Positions 8,427 to 17,206 are shown, numbered from the stretch's first letter. The stretch is 64,000 bases of DNA from Candidatus Roslinia caecavium (GCA_904419955.1 CAJFTO010000008.1:1-64000), one strand, 5' to 3'. The notes: a model not told the origin generated them from the letters alone. A program made the numbers and translations.

Positions 8427-10070
8427 ATGGAAAATGTGGATATAAACAAACTATACGACGTCGTTGTAGTCGGCGGAGGCCCCGCAGGCCTCACAGCCGC
8501 GCTGTATTTGGCGAGAGCGAGATACCGCGTTCTTGTGATAGAGAAGGAGAAGTTCGGCGGCCAGATAACGATCACCTCCGAGGTGGTAAACTATCCGGGT
8601 ACGGGACTTGTCAGCGGAACTGAACTGACCGATACGATGAGAAAACAAGCGCAGATGTTTGGAAGCGAGTTTTTGCTTGCGGACGTCGATAAACTGGAGA
8701 CCGATGGAGATGTCAAAACAGTCCATACCGACCGCGGCGACATAAAGTGCTTCGGTATTTTGATCGCGACCGGCGCTCGCCCGCGCTCGATCGGTTTTGA
8801 AGGAGAAGAGGAGTTCAAAGGGCGCGGCGTCGCGTACTGCGCGACATGCGACGGCGAATTTTTTACCGGGAAGAAGGTATTCGTTATCGGCGGAGGTTTT
8901 GCGGCGGCTGAAGAAAGCGTTTTTCTGACTAAATACGCGAGCGACGTGACTATTTTGATCAGAGAGGACGATTTTACCTGCGCGGCGTCGGTTGCGGAAA
9001 ACGCAAGAAAGAACGAAAAAATAACCGTTATAACAAACGTAGAGGTGGAGTCGGTCTCCGGGGATTCGGAGATAAAAAAGATCAGATACAGGAATAATAA
9101 AACGGGCGAGATCACAGAATACGGCTCTGACGACGGGGAGTCGTTCGGAGTGTTCGTGTTTGCCGGGTACGAGCCTGCGTCCGATCTGCTCAAAGGAAAA
9201 GCCGAGATAGACAAGTACGGATATGTGATCGTCGACAGAAATCAGAAAACCAATATAGACGGGGTCTACGCCGCCGGAGACGTGTGCGTCAAAAATCTCA
9301 GACAGGTAGTTACAGCCGTCGGAGACGGGGCGTTGGCCGCGACCGAGCTCGAGAGGTACGCGGCCGAAATACAGAGAAAAACTGGGCTTAAGCCGCGGCA
9401 GCCGGTGACGAGGATAGATAAGGACGAGCCGGCGGACAAGAATGAAGAGGACGGCGGAGTCTTGTTCTCGGACGAGATAAAACAGCAGCTTATCGGCGTA
9501 TTTTCCAAAATGGAGCGGCCGATATTGCTTAAAATGTATTTGGACGACAGACCGGTCTCAAATGAGCTTAAGCGCTATATGACTGAGATTGCGGCGCTCA
9601 GCGATAAGGTTGAGACGGAGATCGTCTCCGAGGGAGCTGAAAGCGGAGCGGGATCTCCATGCGTAAGGGTTTGCCTTGCGGACGGCACGGAGACCGGGCT
9701 TGCGTTTCACGGAGCGCCCGGCGGCCATGAGTTCACTTCCTTTGTGCTGGGACTGTATAACGCGGCCGGTCCCGGTCAGACTTTGGACGGCGAGACAAAG
9801 GACGAGATAGCTTCTATAGACAAAAAGACGGATATAAAGATAATTGTGTCGCTATCGTGTACGATGTGTCCCGAGCTTGTGACCGCCGCGCAGAGGATCG
9901 CGTCGTTGAATAAAAACGTTGTCGCCGAGGTCTACGACATAAATCACTTTCCCGATCTGAAGGATAAATACCGCGTGATGAGCGTGCCTTGTATGGCGAT
10001 AAACAATACGAAAGTCAGCTTTGGCAAGAAGAATGTCAAGCAGATATTAGAGCTGATAAAGGGCGGGTAA
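8427..10070 (+). CDS. AhpF-like NADH:peroxiredoxin reductase with permuted domain order
   Basis: 547 residues. It should pass electrons from NAD(P)H through FAD to AhpC. Unlike classical AhpF, whose tandem thioredoxin-fold domain is N-terminal, this protein starts with the thioredoxin-reductase module: FAD site VVVGGGPAGLTAAL (residues 13-26), redox pair Cys138/Cys141 in CATCDGEFF, NAD(P) site VIGGGFAAAEE (about 153-163), and FAD-binding GVYAAGDV. A linker near residues 325-345 leads to an AhpF N-domain-like part: ERPILLKMYLDDRP, GAPGGHEFTSFVLGLYNAAG, and a redox pair Cys478/Cys481 in SLSCTMCPELV, with cis-Pro in MSVPCMAI. The CATC site is more like thioredoxin reductase than like the CPHC of AhpF. 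It is co-transcribed with ahpC and is followed by a terminator. Thioredoxin-disulfide reductase is the main alternative name, but the context favours AhpC as partner. Confidence 0.88.
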   Translation: MENVDINKLYDVVVVGGGPAGLTAALYLARARYRVLVIEKEKFGGQITITSEVVNYPGTGLVSGTELTDTMRKQAQMFGSEFLLADVDKLETDGDVKTVHTDRGDIKCFGILIATGARPRSIGFEGEEEFKGRGVAYCATCDGEFFTGKKVFVIGGGFAAAEESVFLTKYASDVTILIREDDFTCAASVAENARKNEKITVITNVEVESVSGDSEIKKIRYRNNKTGEITEYGSDDGESFGVFVFAGYEPASDLLKGKAEIDKYGYVIVDRNQKTNIDGVYAAGDVCVKNLRQVVTAVGDGALAATELERYAAEIQRKTGLKPRQPVTRIDKDEPADKNEEDGGVLFSDEIKQQLIGVFSKMERPILLKMYLDDRPVSNELKRYMTEIAALSDKVETEIVSEGAESGAGSPCVRVCLADGTETGLAFHGAPGGHEFTSFVLGLYNAAGPGQTLDGETKDEIASIDKKTDIKIIVSLSCTMCPELVTAAQRIASLNKNVVAEVYDINHFPDLKDKYRVMSVPCMAINNTKVSFGKKNVKQILELIKGG

Positions 10071-10091
10071 ACGGATATATAATTTTTCAAT

Positions 10092-10125
10092 ACGGCGCGG
10101 ATGTGAAAAAGTCCGCGCTGTTTTC
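10092..10125 (+). terminator. Terminator of ahpC-ahpF
   Basis: A 10-bp stem with one G-U pair (10092-10101 with 10112-10121), 10-nt loop, then TTTTC. Confidence 0.75.
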
Positions 10126-10341
10126 ATTAGATAAAAGGTTTAACAGAAGCCGAGTTTCTTTACGATTTAAATTAATGTATATTTCAATATTCGAATTTAT
10201 CGTTTAATCCGCGCGTCCTAGACAGGGTTGTATATTTGGAGACGAACTGCGCATTTGATTTTTGATTTAGCAGTACTTTGTTCGATCTGATCTATCAGCT
10301 TCAATCGACGGAGAATTTCAATAATTTGTACACATAGCATA
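10126..10341. other. Intergenic stretch without a recognised gene
   Basis: Between the ahp terminator and the next promoter the sequence is AT rich; I see no supported gene or further structure. Confidence 0.5.
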
Positions 10342-10370
10342 TTGATTTTTACTCTGTTTTAATATACAAT
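10342..10370 (+). promoter_or_regulatory. Sigma-A promoter of the Rrf2 regulator
   Basis: TTGATT (10342-10347) and TACAAT (10365-10370), spacer 17 nt. Confidence 0.55.
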
Positions 10371-10383
10371 TAATAATGCTTGC

Positions 10384-10416
10384 GCATATTCAATCGACTT
10401 AGTAATAAGAATATGC
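10384..10416. promoter_or_regulatory. Inverted repeat at the Rrf2 gene start site, candidate autoregulatory operator
   Basis: GCATATTC (10384-10391) and GAATATGC (10409-10416) form an 8-bp inverted repeat separated by 17 nt, just downstream of the promoter. Rrf2 proteins commonly bind dyad sites in their own promoters. The spacing is compatible with a dimer site or an RNA hairpin; neither can be settled here. Confidence 0.4.
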
Positions 10417-10447
10417 AAAACATTAATATTACGGGAGAAAATCAAGA

Positions 10448-10894
10448 ATGAAAATTTCAACAAAAGGCAGATATGCTTTAAGGCTGATGCTTGATTTGGC
10501 TATGAATTCCGACGATCGGTGCGTATCGGTAAGCACTATTTCAAAGAGGCAGGGTATCTCGAATAAATATCTCGAACAGATAATTACAATCCTGAGCCGC
10601 GCCGGATACGTCGAAAGCATAAGAGGCGCCGGAGGCGGTTACAGACTCGCTAAGGATCCTTCCGAGTATACGGTCGGCGATATCCTTCGTCTCACCGAGG
10701 GCGATATATATCCCGTGGCGTGTCAGTGCGACGACGCGGAGACATGTCCCAGAAAGACGTACTGCGCGGCGTTATTTGTGTGGAACGAACTCAGCGACGC
10801 AATAAACGAGGTCGTAGATAAGTACACGTTGGCGGATCTGGTAAATAAACAGTACGAGCTTTTGGACGAGGACGAAGAAGCCGAAAGGCAGTAA
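10448..10894 (+). CDS. Rrf2-family regulator, IscR-like with Fe-S cysteine motif
   Basis: 148 residues. The N-terminal winged helix is typical (MKISTKGRYALRLMLDLA, then helix-turn-helix to YLEQIITILSRAGYV and wing SIRGAGGGYRLA). Cys94, Cys100 and Cys106 have the Cx5Cx5C spacing with which IscR holds a [2Fe-2S] cluster; Cys92 is extra. This suggests sensing of Fe-S status or oxidants. No isc or suf genes follow; the next gene is topB 48 nt downstream, and peroxide-defence genes lie upstream. CymR-like sensing of sulfur supply is the alternative, but CymR lacks the cysteine set. ATG at 10448 follows GGGAGAAAA. Confidence 0.88.
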   Translation: MKISTKGRYALRLMLDLAMNSDDRCVSVSTISKRQGISNKYLEQIITILSRAGYVESIRGAGGGYRLAKDPSEYTVGDILRLTEGDIYPVACQCDDAETCPRKTYCAALFVWNELSDAINEVVDKYTLADLVNKQYELLDEDEEAERQ

Positions 10895-10942
10895 TTATAG
10901 ATTAACGTAAAACAGCCTTGACATATCGGAGGAGAGACAGGA

Positions 10943-13138
10943 ATGGGAAAGATCTTAGTTTTAGCTGAAAAACCTTCAGTCGGACGCGAGCTTGCGAGAG
11001 TTCTGGGCTGCAAGCGAAAAGGAGCGGGCTGTCTGAGAGGAGATAAGTACATAGTTACGTGGGCGCTCGGACATCTTGTGACCCTCGCCGACCCCGAAGC
11101 ATACGACGATAAATATAAAACATGGAGCTTCGACACGCTGCCGATGCTTCCCGATAAAATGAAGCTGACGGTGATCCCGCAGACCTCTAAGCAGTATAAT
11201 AACGTAAAAAAACTTCTGCGAAGCTCCGAGGTCGATTCTTTGATAATCGCTACCGACGCGGGGCGCGAGGGAGAACTTGTCGCCCGCTGGATAATTGCGA
11301 AGGCTGGATTTAAAAAGCCCATAAAAAGACTCTGGATATCGTCGCAGACGGATAAGGCTATACGCCAGGGTTTCGCCGCTTTAAAGGACGGGAGAGATTA
11401 TTACAACCTGTATATGTCGGCTCAGGCGAGAGCGGAAGCCGATTGGCTCGTAGGACTTAACGTAACGCGCGCGCTGACATGTAAATTCAACGCTCAGCTC
11501 TCCGCCGGAAGAGTTCAAACTCCAACCCTGGCGCTTCTGATAGAGCGCGAAAACAGCATAAGGAATTTCAAGCCCAAAGAGTACTACACGATAAAAGCCG
11601 ATCTGGGAAAGCTGTTCGCCATGTGGCGGGATAAGAATAAGAACAGCGCTACTTTCGACAGAGCAAAGGCGGAAAAAATCGCCGAGACGGTAAGAGGCGG
11701 AGCGTTTAAAGTTACGTCGATAAGAAATACCGAAAAGCAAACGCCCCCGCCGGCGCTTTACGATCTGACGGAGCTGCAAAGAGACGCGAATAAGCTGTAC
11801 GGGTATTCGCCGAAGCAGACGCTTGGGATCATGCAGAGATTATACGAACACCATAAGGCGCTCACCTATCCGAGGACGGATTCGAGGTATCTGACCGACG
11901 ACATAGTTCCAACTCTCGGCGAGAGGGTGAGAGCGGCTATGACCGGAGACAACCGTGAAGCGGCCAATGAGATACTTAGGAATAAATATAAGATAGCTAA
12001 GAGCTGCGTAAACAATTCCAAGGTCTCGGATCACCACGCGATAATCCCGACCGAGGAAAAAGTAAGCCCGATGACGCTGTCGAGCGAAGAAAAGCGGATA
12101 TACGACCTTGTGGTAAAGCGGTTTTTGGCCTGCTTCTATCCAAGCTATAAGTACAAGCAGATTAAGGCCGAATTTGAATGTTGCGGCGAGACGTTTTTCG
12201 CTTCCGGACGGGAGGAGGTCGATCCGGGCTGGAAAAAGATATACTCAAACAGGGCGTTCGATACTGACGACGAGAATGAGAACGAACTTGATAATATAAA
12301 TCCGGAGCAGAATATTCCCGCGCTCGGCTACAGCGATAAATTCATATGTAAGAACACGATCGTAAAGAGCGGGCGGACTAAGCCGCCGGCGCGGTATACC
12401 GAAGCGAGCTTGCTCTCCGCGATGGAGAATCCCGCCGCGTTCGTGAGCGATAAAAAGATGCGCGAATATCTCGGCGGGGGCTTGGGTACCCCGGCGACGC
12501 GCGCGGATATAATAGATAAATTATATTCGGCGTTCTATGTAGAAAAACAGGGAAACAGTATGGTTCCCACATCGAAAGGAGCGCAGCTTATCAGTCTCGT
12601 TCCGCAGGATCTGAAAGAACCCGTTATGACCGCTAAATGGGAGATGGAGCTTGAAAAGATAAGTAAGGGCAAGGCTGATAAAGAAAAGTTTATCTCAGAG
12701 ATACGCCGTTACGCCGCGGATCTGGTGAAGACCGTAAAGAACAGTCAGGCCGAATACCGCCACGACAATATGACGCATAAGGTATGTCCCGAGTGCGGCA
12801 AGTTTTTGCTCGAGGTAAACGGCAAACGCGGAAAAATGCTCGTATGTCAGGACCGCGAATGCGGGTACAGGCAGAATATAAGCCTTAAAACGAACGTTCG
12901 CTGTCCCGAATGTCACAAAACGATGGAACTGTTCGGAGAGGGTGAAAAAAGGACTTATTACTGTAAATGCGGCTATCGCGAAAGATACGACGCGTACAAA
13001 AAGCGGATGAAGGCGATCCACGGCGGCGCCTCCAAGAACGAAGTCAGAAATTATCTTAAGAACCAGCAAAAGCACGAGGAAATAAACGACGCCTTCGCGG
13101 CGGCTTTCGCTAAGCTTGAAAAGAACGGAGATAAGTAA
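10943..13138 (+). CDS. topB: DNA topoisomerase III, type IA
   Basis: 731 residues. It relaxes and decatenates DNA through a single-strand break. The Toprim domain opens with MGKILVLAEKPSVGREL and holds ATDAGREGELVAR; the catalytic tyrosine is in LTYPRTDSRYL (about residue 308); SAGRVQTPTLALL is the usual topB block. The C-terminus carries two zinc-ribbon-like repeats, CPECGKF...C and CPECHKT...C. Start ATG 10943 has GGAGGAGAG ahead. It may be read from the Rrf2 promoter. A clear terminator follows. Confidence 0.95.
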   Translation: MGKILVLAEKPSVGRELARVLGCKRKGAGCLRGDKYIVTWALGHLVTLADPEAYDDKYKTWSFDTLPMLPDKMKLTVIPQTSKQYNNVKKLLRSSEVDSLIIATDAGREGELVARWIIAKAGFKKPIKRLWISSQTDKAIRQGFAALKDGRDYYNLYMSAQARAEADWLVGLNVTRALTCKFNAQLSAGRVQTPTLALLIERENSIRNFKPKEYYTIKADLGKLFAMWRDKNKNSATFDRAKAEKIAETVRGGAFKVTSIRNTEKQTPPPALYDLTELQRDANKLYGYSPKQTLGIMQRLYEHHKALTYPRTDSRYLTDDIVPTLGERVRAAMTGDNREAANEILRNKYKIAKSCVNNSKVSDHHAIIPTEEKVSPMTLSSEEKRIYDLVVKRFLACFYPSYKYKQIKAEFECCGETFFASGREEVDPGWKKIYSNRAFDTDDENENELDNINPEQNIPALGYSDKFICKNTIVKSGRTKPPARYTEASLLSAMENPAAFVSDKKMREYLGGGLGTPATRADIIDKLYSAFYVEKQGNSMVPTSKGAQLISLVPQDLKEPVMTAKWEMELEKISKGKADKEKFISEIRRYAADLVKTVKNSQAEYRHDNMTHKVCPECGKFLLEVNGKRGKMLVCQDRECGYRQNISLKTNVRCPECHKTMELFGEGEKRTYYCKCGYRERYDAYKKRMKAIHGGASKNEVRNYLKNQQKHEEINDAFAAAFAKLEKNGDK

Positions 13139-13210
13139 ACGATTTTCGTACTTTATAAACCGCGTGATATAAATATTAGCTACGTTCAATTGAGCGGGAC
13201 GCAACAATCG

Positions 13211-13240
13211 ACCCGGCGCCGTTGGATGACGCCGGGTTTT
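13211..13240 (+). terminator. Terminator downstream of topB
   Basis: ACCCGGCG (13211-13218) pairs with CGCCGGGT (13230-13237), followed by TTTT. Confidence 0.8.
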
Positions 13241-13449
13241 ATATCTATGATAAAAATCAAAACAAATTAAATTTTAAGCTTTTATAAGTCAATAAAAAAC
13301 ACTAACATCCCAATATAATTGAAAAGCGGCAGAAGCGCTTTCGATAATTTATAACGGAATAATATATAACGGGAGCAGAATTAAAGGTATAAGCTCCAGA
13401 TATTGAAAGAGTCGGAGTTAATTCGGAGTTAATTATGTAAATTTAGCGC
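13241..13449. other. AT-rich intergenic stretch, nothing recognised
   Basis: No gene, promoter of good quality or terminator was found here; it separates topB from a convergent small reading frame. Confidence 0.5.
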
Positions 13450-13686
13450 CTATAAATGCCGCGTCTCGATCTCATACGCGCAAATACGAAAAAACTCGTT
13501 CTTAGCGAACTTCTCCATAAACGGCGAATGCCCGCGTTTGTCCAGAAGGTACAGACGGTATTCTTTGCCGATTTCAGTAAGCGGTTTGGTTACGCCGCAT
13601 ATAGGATGCGGATCGTCGGAGCCTCGTATCTGACGGGCCCGGCGCTTAGCGTCCGAGAATCCGACCATTACGCGTATAAAATTCAA
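13450..13686 (-). CDS. Small basic hypothetical protein, possible
   Basis: 78 codons from TTG 13686, or 72 from ATG 13668. The codon use (GAG, AAG, GAC, TTC rich) resembles neighbouring real genes, and it begins 15 nt after the stop of the DUF5662 gene on the same strand. The product has a KPLTEIGKEYRLYLLDKRG stretch and ends IETRHL. Neither start has a good ribosome site. A competing frame on the plus strand (13456-13695) looks less protein-like. It could be a genuine small protein or the remnant of a larger gene; I do not recognise it. Confidence 0.4.
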   Translation of the reverse strand: MNFIRVMVGFSDAKRRARQIRGSDDPHPICGVTKPLTEIGKEYRLYLLDKRGHSPFMEKFAKNEFFRICAYEIETRHL

Positions 13687-13700
13687 CTTAGCTAAAAATC

Positions 13701-14273
13701 CTAAGCGCTCTCGCCCGCGCGTCCGTGAAGTTTCTTTTTTTGTTTTTTATATTCGCGGTATAGATTTTTTATATATGCGAACGTTTTCTCTTCGCCCTCG
13801 TCGCGCAGCATAATAAGCCAGCTTTCAAGAGTGGACGCGGTGTTCGGGTGTATAAACCTGTTGGTTGATTTTAAGTAATATTCGAGCGGGTATGCGTCGG
13901 TGTATTTATCGCCCTGGTAGATCTTGCTCGCCGACACTCGGTCGCAGAACATCTCTATCAGATAGTTTAGCGGCATTTCGACCGGCATAACCTTTTTATA
14001 TTTGGGATTATAGTCGTTCCAGTATTCAAAGTGATGCTTGTTCCTGCCTTTATGGTGAAGCCACGCCGGAGAATAGCCGTATCTTTCTCTCTCGACCTCG
14101 TTGGGACTTCTAAATCCCTGATAGTTTTTAACTCCCGGCAGAAATTCGGTCGGACTGTATTTGGAGAGATCGTGCCTCAGCCCCTGCCAGAATATCCCCG
14201 CCTTGGCGCAATGCCGTATTACCAAATGCCTGTGATGCGTGATCGTCTTGAAATGACCCCAGAATGACCCCAT
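13701..14273 (-). CDS. DUF5662 family protein
   Basis: 190 residues. The conserved histidine-rich core is clear: ITHHRHLVIRHCAKAG, GLRHDLSKYSPTEF, and AWLHHKGRNKHHFEYW, which match the DUF5662 family of Bacillota. The many His and Asp residues (HRH, HD, HHKGRNKHH) resemble an HD-like metal centre, but no function is established. The C-terminus is lysine rich. ATG 14273 follows ACGAGGTTGA. A promoter is seen at 14318-14347. Confidence 0.82.
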   Translation of the reverse strand: MGSFWGHFKTITHHRHLVIRHCAKAGIFWQGLRHDLSKYSPTEFLPGVKNYQGFRSPNEVERERYGYSPAWLHHKGRNKHHFEYWNDYNPKYKKVMPVEMPLNYLIEMFCDRVSASKIYQGDKYTDAYPLEYYLKSTNRFIHPNTASTLESWLIMLRDEGEEKTFAYIKNLYREYKKQKKKLHGRAGESA

Positions 14274-14317
14274 ATAATCAACCTCGTTATATTATAGTTA
14301 TAATGCGTTATTAATAT

Positions 14318-14347
14318 ATTATATCATATTGCAAGAATCCTTTTCAA
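14318..14347 (-). promoter_or_regulatory. Promoter of the DUF5662 gene
   Basis: On the minus strand TTGAAA (14347-14342) and TATAAT (14323-14318), spacer 18 nt. Confidence 0.55.
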
Positions 14348-14449
14348 TTAAAAATAGAATTTTAATTGTCAAAACTTTAACAAATTTGCAGGGTTTTAAG
14401 AGATATTTTTTATCGTTATCCGATATATTTTGACGTTTAGCGATATAAA

Positions 14450-14478
14450 TTGACAAATGCGGATCAAACGGATATAAT
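14450..14478 (+). promoter_or_regulatory. Consensus sigma-A promoter of the yjbR gene
   Basis: TTGACA (14450-14455) and TATAAT (14473-14478) with 17 nt between; a perfect consensus. The leader is about 110 nt. Confidence 0.78.
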
Positions 14479-14597
14479 AGCGGAAAACGGATATACGGAA
14501 AAAGAAGCCGCGGGATTTAAGGTAATAAGCGAAAGAGGGCTCTGGACTTAAGCCGCGCGTCGGAGTGATGATATATAGAAGTAAAGGCGGGGTATAA

Positions 14598-14981
14598 ATG
14601 AACAGAGAACAGTTGATACAGTTTGTACGTGATCAATACGGTTTAGATGAAGAATACCTATGGCTTAAATTTCCTAATTACGCCGTGTTCAGGCACAGAG
14701 AGAATAATAAATGGTTTGCGCTGATCATGGATGTTCCAAAAAACAAAATTGGCTTGGACGGAAATGAGATCATCGATATAGTCGATTTCAAATGCGATCC
14801 GTTACTTATAGGTTCGTTGATATGCGAAGATGGAATTTATCCCGCTTATCATATGAGCAAAGCGAGCTGGGTAACCGTCGCTTTGGACGGGAGCGCCGAC
14901 GAGGAAAAGATAAAGCGGTTGCTCGACATGAGTTTTGAGATGACGGCCGCCAAGAAAGGCAAAAAGAAGAACGAGAGTTAA
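14598..14981 (+). CDS. MmcQ/YjbR family protein
   Basis: 127 residues. The CyaY-like fold of this family is recognisable from WLKFPNYAVFRHRENNKWFALIMDVPK, the FKCDP block and the closing GIYPAYHMSKASWVTVALDG. Family members are called DNA-binding by annotation, but the role is not well established. Lys-rich tail. ATG 14598 has GGCGGGG ahead. It leads a small group of genes read in the same direction (GNAT, methyltransferase). Confidence 0.85.
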   Translation: MNREQLIQFVRDQYGLDEEYLWLKFPNYAVFRHRENNKWFALIMDVPKNKIGLDGNEIIDIVDFKCDPLLIGSLICEDGIYPAYHMSKASWVTVALDGSADEEKIKRLLDMSFEMTAAKKGKKKNES

Positions 14982-15063
14982 AACCAATAAGAGGCAAAGC
15001 GCGCTTAAAGAGCGAGGAGTAACGTCGAAAAATCACGGAGGGTAAAATGCTAGGGAATATAAG

Positions 15064-15441
15064 GTGGACGACAAGGAACTGAGCGCGTCGGTATTCGTTT
15101 CGTTTGCCGGCAGGATATGGCCGGGCGATTATGATACGGATAAAACGCGGGCCGCGTTATCGAAAACGCTGAATATAACCGCATACGACGGGGAAACGCT
15201 CGTCGGTTGTCTGAGGATCCTAACCGACGGTTATTATTTCGGAACGATCACCGAAGCGCTCGTACTGCCCGAATATCAAAAGAGGGGGATCGGCAGCGAA
15301 CTTCTTTGCCTTGCGCGGGAGAATACGCCGACAATGCTGTATTTTGGCGCGCAGCCGGAAGCGGAGAAGTTTTACGAAAAGAACGGCTGTAAGGAGGGGC
15401 TTAAGGCCTACATAATAGATAAGGAGCGGGGAGAGGTATAA
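15064..15441 (+). CDS. GNAT-family N-acetyltransferase, start uncertain
   Basis: 125 residues from GTG 15064. The acetyl-CoA site is LVLPEYQKRGIGSELL (about residues 76-91), followed by MLYFGAQPEAEKFYEKNGC, as in small GNAT proteins. The substrate is unknown. The start is doubtful. A strong site (GGAGGG) precedes an ATG at 15047, but that ATG is one base out of frame and hits a stop after 11 codons. Adding one base near 15061 would join it to the GNAT frame. Either the GTG at 15064 is used with the AGGG at 15052, or the gene has a one-base lesion or read error. Its stop precedes the next start by one base. Confidence 0.8.
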   Translation: MDDKELSASVFVSFAGRIWPGDYDTDKTRAALSKTLNITAYDGETLVGCLRILTDGYYFGTITEALVLPEYQKRGIGSELLCLARENTPTMLYFGAQPEAEKFYEKNGCKEGLKAYIIDKERGEV

Positions 15442-15442
15442 T

Positions 15443-16234
15443 ATGCAGGATAATCGGTACTTAATCGAGTTTTATAATAATTACGACGAAGACGCCAGAC
15501 TTGGGCTTAGACATGGGTCGGTCGAATTTCTTACCACAATGCGGTATATAGAAAAATATATAAAAGAGGGAGACCGCGTACTGGAAATAGGCGCGGGGAC
15601 CGGGCGGTATTCTCACGCGCTGGCGCGCCGGGGATACAATGTCGACGCGGTGGAATTGGTAGAGCATAACATAGAGGTCTTCCGAAAAAATACTATGCCG
15701 AATGAAAATATAAGCATAACTCAGGGAAACGCTTTGGATTTGTCTCGTTTTCCGGATAATAAATACGACGTTACGCTGCTTTTGGGACCGCTGTATCACC
15801 TGTATACCAAGGAAGACAAACTGCGGGCGCTGGGAGAGGCGATCCGCGTAACGAAAAAGGGCGGAGTGATTTTCGCCGCGTATGTTATATCCGACGGCTG
15901 TCTGCTGGACGAAGGCTTCAACCGGGGCTCGATAGACGTCGCCGGATATATAAAGGACGGCTTGCTGGATCCCGAGACTTTCGCCGCCAAATCCGAACCC
16001 AAAGACCTATTTGAGCTTGTGCGAAAAGAAGACGTCGACGATCTGATGTCAGAACTGCCCGCGACGCGTCTACACTATGTCGCGTCGGACGGCTGCGCCC
16101 GGTTTATGCGCGAATCAATCTATAATATGGACGACGAAACGTTTGAGATATATTTAAGGTATCATTTCGCCACCTGCGAACGCGGAGATCTGCTCGGCGT
16201 CACAAGCCATGCGCTGGATGTGTTTAGGAAGTAG
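15443..16234 (+). CDS. Class I SAM-dependent methyltransferase
   Basis: 263 residues. Motif I is VLEIGAGTGRYSHALARRG (about 46-64), beta-2 ends AVELVEHN, and the post-motif block is YDVTLLLGPLYHLY, as in Methyltransf_25-type enzymes. Substrate unknown. It begins one base after the GNAT stop, so the two are translationally coupled; acetyl- and methyltransferases paired like this are common in small-molecule tailoring or resistance-like loci, but that is only suggestion. Confidence 0.85.
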   Translation: MQDNRYLIEFYNNYDEDARLGLRHGSVEFLTTMRYIEKYIKEGDRVLEIGAGTGRYSHALARRGYNVDAVELVEHNIEVFRKNTMPNENISITQGNALDLSRFPDNKYDVTLLLGPLYHLYTKEDKLRALGEAIRVTKKGGVIFAAYVISDGCLLDEGFNRGSIDVAGYIKDGLLDPETFAAKSEPKDLFELVRKEDVDDLMSELPATRLHYVASDGCARFMRESIYNMDDETFEIYLRYHFATCERGDLLGVTSHALDVFRK

Positions 16235-16301
16235 GGGGCTGGATTAAAATAGAGATTAGCAAGCGGAGTAATATAATAAAGAATATTGCGAGGTGAACAA
16301 A

Positions 16302-17126
16302 ATGAAGTTAAAAGTAGTTGGAAGCGGAGGAATGTTTCAAATTCCAAATCCTTTCTGTAAATGCCCGATCTGCGAAGAAGCCAGACTTAAAAGGGGTCGG
16401 TATGAAAGATTGGGACCGAGCCTATATATTGAAGATATAAAAATGCTGATCGATACGCCGGAGGACATTGGCGTTGCTTGCGACAGGCAGGGCGTTTCCG
16501 AGATAGAATATCTTTCTATATCGCATAAGGATCCGGATCATACGAGGGGGATGCGTATCGTCGAGCCTTTAGGCTATGATTGCATTAAAGATCAAGGAAC
16601 TCCGATACAATTTATTGCATTACCCGAGGTTGTAGACGATATAAACGCATGGAACGGCGACGGTTTGTATTACTATGAAAGCGTTCTCAATTGCATCTCG
16701 ATCAACAGAACGGACTATATTAAAGTTGGAGATATTGAAGTACGGCTTATAAATAACAAAACCCATCGCGGCAATATGACTTTTTATGTTATATCGGAAA
16801 AAGGCAGGAAGGTTATATATGCTTGCTGCGATGTAAAACCGTTTATTCATAACGAAGCGTATTTTGACGCGGATGTTTTAATAGTAGGTCTTGTATCCGA
16901 CGACGGGATACTCAAAGACGGATCGCGGCTTGAGAACGCTCCGTTTAAAGACGACATGTTTACTATAGAGGAGATCATGGAGATCAAGCGCAAATACAGG
17001 ATAAAGCGCGTTATCGTCACGCATATCGACGAGTATTGGGGAAAATCTTACGACCGATACCGAGATGTTGAGAAAACTTTAGATAACATTTCTTTTGCTT
17101 ACGACGGTATGGAGATTATTTTATAG
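16302..17126 (+). CDS. PhnP-like metallo-beta-lactamase-fold hydrolase
   Basis: 274 residues. It begins KLKVVGSGGMFQIPNPFCKCPICEEAR, where the CxCxxC set matches the structural zinc site of PhnP/RNase Z-like enzymes. The catalytic motif is ISHKDPDHTRG (HxxxDH pattern with an extra residue compared with HxHxDH), with further ligands expected at NKTHRGNMTF, YACCDVKP and VIVTHIDEYW. Probably a phosphodiesterase, substrate unknown. ATG 16302 is chosen over GTG 16293 because GAGG lies 8 nt before it and the N-terminus MKLKVVGSGG is the family start. Confidence 0.78.
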   Translation: MKLKVVGSGGMFQIPNPFCKCPICEEARLKRGRYERLGPSLYIEDIKMLIDTPEDIGVACDRQGVSEIEYLSISHKDPDHTRGMRIVEPLGYDCIKDQGTPIQFIALPEVVDDINAWNGDGLYYYESVLNCISINRTDYIKVGDIEVRLINNKTHRGNMTFYVISEKGRKVIYACCDVKPFIHNEAYFDADVLIVGLVSDDGILKDGSRLENAPFKDDMFTIEEIMEIKRKYRIKRVIVTHIDEYWGKSYDRYRDVEKTLDNISFAYDGMEIIL

Positions 17127-17206
17127 GAAGCGGGAGCGGAATTTAGAAGTTTCAAAATAATATTTAAATTAATTATGAAACTGCTTAAAACAACGGAGGA
17201 AGCGAC

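Noticed and set aside
13456-13695. Plus-strand small frame near 13.5 kb
   Set aside because: Overlaps the minus-strand frame, which has better codon use and context; neither is strong.
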